Source of the DNA: Acidilobaceae archaeon
Lineage (GTDB): Archaea; Thermoproteota; Thermoprotei_A; Sulfolobales; Acidilobaceae
Length of the DNA stretch: 64,000 nucleotides
Reading direction: 5' to 3'
Assembly (NCBI GenBank): GCA_027080775.1
Contig: JALWPV010000011.1
Coordinates: 124,001-188,000 of the forward strand
Shown here piece by piece: positions 59,244 through 64,000 of this stretch. The notes beneath the pieces were generated by a model that worked only from the letters and a program-made list of their open reading frames with translations, did not search any database and was not told the origin of the DNA. The position numbers and the translations under genes were made by a program. Each line of letters begins with the position of its first letter. Positions within the stretch are counted from its first letter, which is position 1.

Positions 59244-59597
59244 TTGAAGTTCTGCCCGCGCTGTGGGGGTCTAATGAGACCCGCGAAGATAAACGGAAAG
59301 TACTACTGGGTCTGCATAAAGTGTGGCTATCGCGAGGAGATCAAGGATCCGAAAGAGATAGAGGCATACAGAAGAACGCTGAAAGTAACTAGGAGCCCGC
59401 GCGACAAACTGGTAGTCATAGAGGGTAAGAACAACGTACCCGTCGGCGCCACACTAATCAAGGGAAGCGTTAGATGCCCCAGATGCGGCTCCGACGAGGT
59501 CTACATATGGATGGTACAGACCAGATCCGCCGACGAGCCCCCGACACGGTTCTATCGGTGCGCAAAGTGTGGCTATACATGGAGGGAGTACGCTTGA
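59244..59597 (+). CDS. tfs: Transcript cleavage factor TFS (TFIIS-like)
   Basis: A 117-residue factor that rescues backtracked RNA polymerase by stimulating RNA cleavage. Two zinc ribbons are visible: N-terminal CPRCGG and CIKCGY; C-terminal CPRCGSDE and CAKCGYTW. The catalytic acidic pair is in RSADEPPT on the C-terminal ribbon hairpin. TTG start. Its stop overlaps the next small gene as TTGA. Compare the short paralogue at 10487. Confidence 0.93.
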   Translation: MKFCPRCGGLMRPAKINGKYYWVCIKCGYREEIKDPKEIEAYRRTLKVTRSPRDKLVVIEGKNNVPVGATLIKGSVRCPRCGSDEVYIWMVQTRSADEPPTRFYRCAKCGYTWREYA

Positions 59598-59812
59598 GCC
59601 TCGCTGATAACGAGTGCAGCCTCAGCATAGAGGTGGCTCGACGCGGGCTCAGGAAGGCCTTGAACCTACTCCTAGAGGCCGCCGATAGGACGCCGCCGAC
59701 AATAGCCTCTAGGTCCTTAATTGAGGCCTCAATGAATTTCCTGCTGGGGGCACTCGCCGCCTTAGAGTCCCCGGCTTGCAGGTCCCACCAGGAGGGATCA
59801 GTAAGGCCCTAG
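59594..59812 (+). CDS. Small helical protein coupled to tfs
   Basis: A 72-residue frame whose TTG overlaps the tfs stop (TTGA). It contains LSIEVARRGLRKALNLLLEAAD and ASMNFLLGALAALES, two amphipathic helices. No family was recognised; translational coupling is the main support. Confidence 0.5.
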   Translation: MSLADNECSLSIEVARRGLRKALNLLLEAADRTPPTIASRSLIEASMNFLLGALAALESPACRSHQEGSVRP

Positions 59813-59854
59813 CATTCAGGATCGCCCCCTAAGTATCGCGGGGCACGCCCCCTC

Positions 59855-59864
59855 CCCTTTAAGA
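59855..59864 (+). promoter_or_regulatory. TATA box for PCNA
   Basis: CCTTTAAGAG is centred about 43 bases ahead of the GTG start of PCNA. It predicts a transcript start near 59884 and a leader with a GGGGGTG site. The 90-base gap holds little else. Confidence 0.5.
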
Positions 59865-59902
59865 GGAGGCTGGAATGCCTCTCCTCCTGGGGGTGTCCCA
59901 TA

Positions 59903-60667
59903 GTGGCGGAACTGGAGCTACGCTTCAGGGACGCTAGGGTTTGGCGCTACGCGGTGTCCTCTATAGAGAAGATCATTGATGAGGGGGTATTCATAGCCGA
60001 TGATAAGGGACTCAGGCTTAGGGCCCTCGATACAAGTCACGTGGCAATGGTCGACTTCAACTTCCCTCGTGAGGCGTTCTCGGAGTACGAGCTAAGCGAT
60101 AGTGAGGTTGCATTCGGTGTTTCGTTTAAGGAGTTCCTCAAGGTACTTAGGAGGGCACTGAAGGATGACGAGCTAGTGTTGAAGGTCGAAGGAAATAATG
60201 TAGTGATAGTCTTTGAGTCCTTCCAGAGAGGCAAGAGGATGTTCAGGATCCCACAGATACATCTAACGGTAGAGAAGCTGGGGGAGCCGAGAATAGAGTT
60301 CACCGTCAAAGCTAAGATGCTTGGCACCACGTTCAGGGATTCAATAAAGGATCTAGAAGTAATTGGAGAGACTCTCAGGATCCAGGCTTCCGAGGACGAG
60401 AGGAAGATAATAATGACCTCCGTAGGGGACATTGAGAACGCCGAGGTCGAGCTGAGCGTCGATACTCAGAGCCTCCTAGATCTCGAGGTTCTCGAACCCG
60501 AGGTTGCAGCCTCCTACTCCCTAGAGTACTTCTCCGAGATGCTATCCGCCGCGCAGGTTGCGGACTCCGTTAGCCTTCTCTATGCGAGCTACGCGCCAGC
60601 GCGTGTAGACATAGAATACGGGGCCGGGGGTAGGCTGACCTTCTATGTGTCACCAAGGGAGGAGTAG
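59903..60667 (+). CDS. pcn: DNA sliding clamp PCNA
   Basis: A 254-residue sliding clamp with RFRDARVWRYAVSSI at the start, LRLRALDTSHVAMVDFNFPREAF, and the interdomain and C-terminal parts of the two-domain fold (VELSVDTQSLLDLEV, YASYAPARVDIEYG). It tethers polymerases, with rfcS/rfcL (16-19 kb) loading it. GTG start. First in PCNA-PriS-GINS-like. Confidence 0.94.
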   Translation: MAELELRFRDARVWRYAVSSIEKIIDEGVFIADDKGLRLRALDTSHVAMVDFNFPREAFSEYELSDSEVAFGVSFKEFLKVLRRALKDDELVLKVEGNNVVIVFESFQRGKRMFRIPQIHLTVEKLGEPRIEFTVKAKMLGTTFRDSIKDLEVIGETLRIQASEDERKIIMTSVGDIENAEVELSVDTQSLLDLEVLEPEVAASYSLEYFSEMLSAAQVADSVSLLYASYAPARVDIEYGAGGRLTFYVSPREE

Positions 60668-60690
60668 GGTGCTTCCTGGGAGTAGGCCCC

Positions 60691-61764
60691 ATGCCCCGCG
60701 TTGAAGTAAAGGGAGAGGGTAATAGAGCCATCTTCCAAGTGTTTAAAGCCTACTACTCACTAAGACCGGAGCTCTTCCTACCCGAGGATTTCGCCATGAG
60801 AGAATTCGCGTTCCAGCCCTGGGGGTCACCAGGCTACACTAGGCATATATCCTTCCGAACAATAGAAGAGGTATACGAGTACCTCCAAAGCAAGGTCCCC
60901 CTACACGCCTACTATTCCCTGGCACGCTACGAGCTGCCTGAGGCACCGTCAATGGAGGAGAAGGGCTTCCTCGGCGCAGATCTGATGTTCGACATAGACG
61001 CCGATCACCTAGAGGGCTGCAGCACCGCTATCGTTGGAGACGAGTGCATAAGGAGGGCCGGACGCCTCATACACAGGCTAGCGCGCATACTAAAGAGGGA
61101 CTTCTCAATAAGAGATTACATTATATACTTCACAGGCCATAGAGGGTTCCACCTCATAGCCAGGTGTGAGGGGTGTGAGGGGCTTGGGAGAGAGGAGAGA
61201 CTAGAAATAGCCCACTACGTAGCCGCTGAGGGGCTCGATCTGAGCCTCATCTTTCCATCGAGACCCGGCGAGGAGGCGGCAGTGCCCAGCACAGATGACC
61301 CCGGATGGAGAGGCTGGATAGCGGAGTGGCTAGCCTTTAGGGGGATACTCAATCTAGGGAGGGGATTGAGGGAGATCCTTGGAGCGGAGTGGAGGAGGAG
61401 GCTCCAGGAAGCAGTTGCGGGCCAGGCAGTGCCTATTGATATGCAGGTAACGCAGGATACGAGCAGGCTCGTCCGCATAGGAGGCACCCTCCACGGGAAG
61501 ACGGGCCTCAAGGTTACCGTAGTCGAGGACCCGCTTAGATTCAAGCCCACACCAGCCTTATCGCCCGTGCGGGGCGAAGCCCTTGTTGAGGCGGTAGAGG
61601 ATGTAGAGGTAGACTCCCTCCTGGGCTCACCTATATCGCTCAGGAGGGGGCGGAGGTACCGCCTCGAAGCACCTATAGGGATCCTGCTAGCCCTGAAGGG
61701 CATGGCAAAGCTGCTGGAGGTGAATGGAGTTGTCAAAGTCGATACCAGCAGGGGGTCCCTATAA
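60691..61764 (+). CDS. priS: DNA primase small (catalytic) subunit PriS
   Basis: A 357-residue primase that makes RNA/DNA primers. The metal-binding DxD is in LMFDIDADH, followed by FTGHRGFHL. The N-terminal FAFQPWG segment and the C-terminal DTSRLVRIGGTLHGKTGLKV match archaeal PriS. Its partner PriL is not in the window. Overlaps the following GINS-like gene by 35 bases. Confidence 0.94.
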   Translation: MPRVEVKGEGNRAIFQVFKAYYSLRPELFLPEDFAMREFAFQPWGSPGYTRHISFRTIEEVYEYLQSKVPLHAYYSLARYELPEAPSMEEKGFLGADLMFDIDADHLEGCSTAIVGDECIRRAGRLIHRLARILKRDFSIRDYIIYFTGHRGFHLIARCEGCEGLGREERLEIAHYVAAEGLDLSLIFPSRPGEEAAVPSTDDPGWRGWIAEWLAFRGILNLGRGLREILGAEWRRRLQEAVAGQAVPIDMQVTQDTSRLVRIGGTLHGKTGLKVTVVEDPLRFKPTPALSPVRGEALVEAVEDVEVDSLLGSPISLRRGRRYRLEAPIGILLALKGMAKLLEVNGVVKVDTSRGSL

Positions 61765-62272
61765 GGCCGCTGTAGGGCTCCACGAGCCCCTCACGGCAGC
61801 ATCACTCAGTGCTTCGAGGAAGGCGCTACTCAGCTATTGCGCCTCCGGAGGCAGGCTGGCATACTGCAACAAGTACCTAGACCTAGTCACCAGGGTGTCC
61901 CGTGATATAGCCAGAGCTAGATTTGAGGACCTGCTCTTCGATAGCGAATATCAGGGCGCAGACTCGCGCCTCTTCGCCGTAATAAGGAGGACGCTCGAGT
62001 TCTACGCCGACCTGTTGGCGGGAAAACTAGGCGTTTATGGTGACCGCATCCTAGTCAGGACACGATACCCTCTCCGCTACCACAGCCTCACCCTGGAGAA
62101 GGGCGAGGTAGCCCTCATACCCATACCAGAGGCATTACTTTTAGCGGCTATAGGGCTCCTCGAGCCCCTGGAGAGCAACCTTCTTAAGTTGGCCTCTGCA
62201 GTGGAGGCCGGGGTGGCTGGTAGAGGCGCTGAGGGTGAGGTGCGGAGAGGTGAAGTTCCCAAAGAAGATTAG
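61730..62272 (+). CDS. GINS-type replication protein (Gins51/Gins15-like)
   Basis: A 180-residue protein with a helical N-terminal domain (CNKYLDLVTRVSRDIARARFEDLLF, described by parts) and a C-terminal small beta-type domain (EKGEVALIPIPEALLLAAIGLLEPL), the GINS A/B arrangement. It would be part of the CMG helicase accessory complex with MCM. The GGAGGTGA site lies 6 bases before the TTG at 61730; an ATG at 61724 directly abuts it. Assigned by layout and neighbours, so medium. Confidence 0.6.
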   Translation: MSKSIPAGGPYKAAVGLHEPLTAASLSASRKALLSYCASGGRLAYCNKYLDLVTRVSRDIARARFEDLLFDSEYQGADSRLFAVIRRTLEFYADLLAGKLGVYGDRILVRTRYPLRYHSLTLEKGEVALIPIPEALLLAAIGLLEPLESNLLKLASAVEAGVAGRGAEGEVRRGEVPKED

Positions 62273-62537
62273 GACGTACTGCCCCCGGTGTAAGACGCAC
62301 ACCATCCATACCGTGATGGTGTACAAGCATGGTAAGAGGAGGAGTATGGCCCTAGGCCAGAGGAGGTATATGCGGAAGCAGGAGGGCTACGGTAGCCAGA
62401 GGAAGCCCGAGCAGAAGAGGTTCGCGAAGGTCACTAAAAAGGTGACCCTCAAGATCAGGTGCACGCAGTGCGGCTATGAGAGGCACATACTAAACATAAG
62501 GCTAAAGAAGATAGAGCTAGTCGAGACCGTGAGGTGA
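62250..62537 (+). CDS. rpl44e: Large-subunit ribosomal protein L44e
   Basis: A 95-residue zinc ribosomal protein. It shows KFPKKIRTYCPRCKTHTIHTV at the N terminus and a second CTQCGY near the C terminus, which bind zinc. The GTG at 62250 (residue 6 of the longest frame) has a GGAGAG site. Overlaps the GINS-like gene by 23 bases. Confidence 0.95.
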   Translation: MKFPKKIRTYCPRCKTHTIHTVMVYKHGKRRSMALGQRRYMRKQEGYGSQRKPEQKRFAKVTKKVTLKIRCTQCGYERHILNIRLKKIELVETVR

Positions 62538-62543
62538 TGCGCC

Positions 62544-62756
62544 ATGGCGACCTTCGGGGTCCCTAGGCGTAAGATCCTCGTGCCGGAACCCCGCAGCCGG
62601 TTCCTACTCGTGAGGTGCCCTAACTGCGGTAACAGGATGGTTGTGTTCAGCCACGCAACGTTCCCCGTGAGATGCCTCTTCTGCAATACGCCATTAGTCA
62701 AGCCGACGGGTGGCAAGGCTAAGATACTTGGGATAATAGAGAAGGTCCTAGGCTAG
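62544..62756 (+). CDS. rps27e: Small-subunit ribosomal protein S27e
   Basis: A 70-residue zinc ribosomal protein with CPNCGN and CLFC cysteine pairs and SHATFPVRC. It starts at ATG, 7 bases after the L44e stop, and lies 64 bases before the aIF2-alpha start. The pair L44e-S27e is a common archaeal order. Confidence 0.95.
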   Translation: MATFGVPRRKILVPEPRSRFLLVRCPNCGNRMVVFSHATFPVRCLFCNTPLVKPTGGKAKILGIIEKVLG

Positions 62757-62820
62757 CCCTCTGGAGCTGCTCTTAACTCCTCCAACGGTGCCTCCTGCAT
62801 TGGGAGGAGCGTGAATATCC

Positions 62821-63654
62821 ATGAGCGAGGGCAAGCAGCGGAAGATAGAAGTGAAGCCTCGGAAGCCTCTCCCGGATGTCGGAGAACTCGTGGTTGGCAC
62901 CGTACGCGAGATCTACGACTATGGGGCATACCTGACCCTTGACGAGTACGGAGGCATTAGGGCCTTCCTCCCATGGAGTGAGGTAGCATCTAGGATGGTC
63001 AGGAACATACGCCACGTCCTGCGGGAGGGACAGAAGGTTGTAGTGAAGGTAATCAGAGTTTACAGAAAGAGAAGACAAGTGGATGTGAGCCTCAAGAGGG
63101 TCTCCGAGGGCGAGCGCCGCAGAAAGATGATATGGTGGAAGCGCACATTGAAAGCCGCTATGATAGCCGAGATGGCGGCCGAGAAACTCGGCAAGGACTC
63201 CAAAGCTGCCTACGACGAAGTAGTATGGAAGCTCGACGACTACTACGGGGACGCGCTCACAGGGCTCGAGCAGGCAATAATCTATGGGGCTGACGCACTT
63301 AAGGAGGCCGGGATACCCGAGGAGTGGATCAAGCCGCTGCTAGATGAGGCGCGAGGAAGAGTAGAGGTCAAGAGGGTCCAAATCTCTGGCATACTAACCC
63401 TCCAGAGCCTAGCGGGCGATGGGGTCGAGAGGATACGAAAGATCCTGAAGGACGCCGAGGAAGCAGCAAAGAAAATTGATCCCCAATCGCTCAAGGTAAG
63501 GCTCTATACAATAGGAGCCCCCAAGTATCGGGTTGACATTTCAAGCCACGACTACAAGATAATAGAGAAGGCCATTAAGGCCCTAGTAAGTACCGCCGAG
63601 CACGAATCTAGGAAGCTCGATGTAAACTTTGCGTTCCAGAGGCTCAAGACGTAA
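62821..63654 (+). CDS. Translation initiation factor 2 subunit alpha
   Basis: A 277-residue aIF2-alpha with an N-terminal S1 domain (VGTVREIYDYGAYLTLDEYGG, described by parts; WSEVASRMVRNIRHVL), a helical central domain, and a C-terminal alpha/beta domain. It joins the aIF2 ternary complex that brings initiator tRNA to the ribosome. ATG start. Nop10 follows 23 bases downstream. Confidence 0.94.
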   Translation: MSEGKQRKIEVKPRKPLPDVGELVVGTVREIYDYGAYLTLDEYGGIRAFLPWSEVASRMVRNIRHVLREGQKVVVKVIRVYRKRRQVDVSLKRVSEGERRRKMIWWKRTLKAAMIAEMAAEKLGKDSKAAYDEVVWKLDDYYGDALTGLEQAIIYGADALKEAGIPEEWIKPLLDEARGRVEVKRVQISGILTLQSLAGDGVERIRKILKDAEEAAKKIDPQSLKVRLYTIGAPKYRVDISSHDYKIIEKAIKALVSTAEHESRKLDVNFAFQRLKT

Positions 63655-63677
63655 TCCCCAAGGAGAGGTGGAACACC

Positions 63678-63854
63678 GTGAAGTGGCTACTGCGTCGCTG
63701 CACCAGGTGCGGACGCTACACACTCCGCAGAGATAAGTGCCCTGTATGCGGCGCCCCCGTCAGAGTGCCCCATCCCCCGAGGTTCTCACCGGATGATAGA
63801 TACCTCAAGTATAGGTACATGCTCAAGAAGAGAATGGGCCTTATACCACCCTAG
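63678..63854 (+). CDS. nop10: Nop10 (H/ACA ribonucleoprotein protein)
   Basis: A 58-residue zinc protein of H/ACA snoRNPs that supports pseudouridylation. It has CTRCGRYTL near the N terminus, CPVCG with the third and fourth zinc ligands, and PPRFSPDDRY, the usual Nop10 pattern. Start GTG follows GGAGAGGTGG. Absent from a 60-residue-limited frame list, so easily missed. In many archaea it follows aIF2-alpha, as here. Confidence 0.92.
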   Translation: MKWLLRRCTRCGRYTLRRDKCPVCGAPVRVPHPPRFSPDDRYLKYRYMLKKRMGLIPP

Positions 63855-63891
63855 CCGCTCCATGGGCTCCCTAATCGTGGGGGTTTGAAGC

Positions 63892-64000
63892 CTACCAGGG
63901 CACCTCCTTTAAGCCTAGTTTAAAGGCTATATAGTTCGTGGCGATGTGCAACGCCACTATGAGACCTGCGAACGCGGCTGTTACAATAGTATCGAGCCTG
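63892..64000 (-). CDS. C-terminus of a membrane protein (gene runs off the window)
   Basis: The minus strand holds an open frame ending in TAG at 63892-63894 that encodes a hydrophobic stretch (IVTAAFAGLIVALHIATNYIAF), likely one transmembrane helix, then a short LGLKEVPW tail. The gene enters from beyond base 64000, convergent with nop10. Too little is visible to identify it. Confidence 0.5.
   Translation of the reverse strand, partial: RLDTIVTAAFAGLIVALHIATNYIAFKLGLKEVPW

Overview
The window looks like ordinary chromosome from a hyperthermophilic crenarchaeon, most probably Desulfurococcales (Pyrodictium/Hyperthermus/Pyrolobus-like). Grounds visible in the sequence: ESCRT-III-type division genes (cdvB, cdvC), an AGOG-type 8-oxoguanine glycosylase, a bifunctional FBP aldolase/phosphatase, crenarchaeal families (DUF2192, DUF2067), eukaryote-like replication and RNA polymerase subunits, a PriX-like primase subunit, CCA-encoding tRNA genes (one with an anticodon-loop intron), very many TTG and GTG starts, strong GGTG/GGAGGTG ribosome-binding sites, and archaeal TATA boxes 25 bp ahead of starts. 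Coding density is very high: no gap exceeds about 220 bp. I saw no CRISPR array, insertion sequence, rRNA or provirus. The organism name is inference.

Layout. 0-10.4 kb: 5' part of the FBP aldolase/phosphatase, DUF711 and a radical SAM gene, CdvB, dUTPase, RNase Z/TrmG10/PRPP synthetase, and a degenerate radical SAM-like protein overlapping an intact AmmeMemoRadiSam enzyme. 10.4-16 kb: short TFS-like zinc protein, sugar nucleotidyltransferase, intron-containing tRNA-Phe, archaemetzincin, archease, endonuclease III, an Orc1/Cdc6-like ATPase with a winged-helix protein, MoaC. 16-31 kb: replication factor C large and small subunits (small subunit carries an intein), PEP synthase, HisRS, a FecCD/ABC pair, Taw3, an extremely acidic 53-residue protein, DUF211, AGOG, riboflavin genes, an eIF2B-like protein. 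31-43 kb: DUF2192, HTH-CBS protein, Lhr-type helicase, radical SAM (COG1031), CdvC, tRNA-Gln, PriX-like protein, UPF0248, nucleotidyltransferase, frameshifted cupin, Clp1-type kinase, tRNA-Asp and a metallopeptidase gene without an ATG/GTG/TTG start. 43-49 kb: two genes including a roadblock protein, then a translationally coupled PrpD-like (frameshifted) / DUF4387 / AtuA-like cassette, uracil phosphoribosyltransferase. 49-64 kb: a long + strand run of information-processing genes: Pus10, L21e, Rpo4, DUF655, KsgA, HemK2-like, TrmJ, Trm14-like, L10e, Dph2, METTL5-like, Csl4, DUF2067, Rpo11, TFS, PCNA, PriS, GINS-like, L44e, S27e, aIF2-alpha, Nop10.

Functionally, the window is dominated by DNA replication and repair (RFC, PCNA, PriS, PriX-like, GINS-like, Orc1/Cdc6-like, Nth, AGOG, Lhr), transcription (Rpo4, Rpo11, TFS), RNA modification and processing (RNase Z, TrmG10, Taw3, Trm14, TrmJ, Pus10, Csl4, Clp1, archease) and translation. 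Genes in runs are often joined by 4-base TTGA/ATGA/GTGA overlaps, so translational coupling looks common.

The points most worth a second look are the glutamate-rich micro-protein, the non-canonical start of the metallopeptidase gene, the degenerate radical SAM partner gene, the RFC intein, and two frame breaks (cupin and PrpD-like) within 5 kb of each other. No plainly new multi-gene defence or mobile system is evident. All assignments are from reading the sequence; no database search was run.
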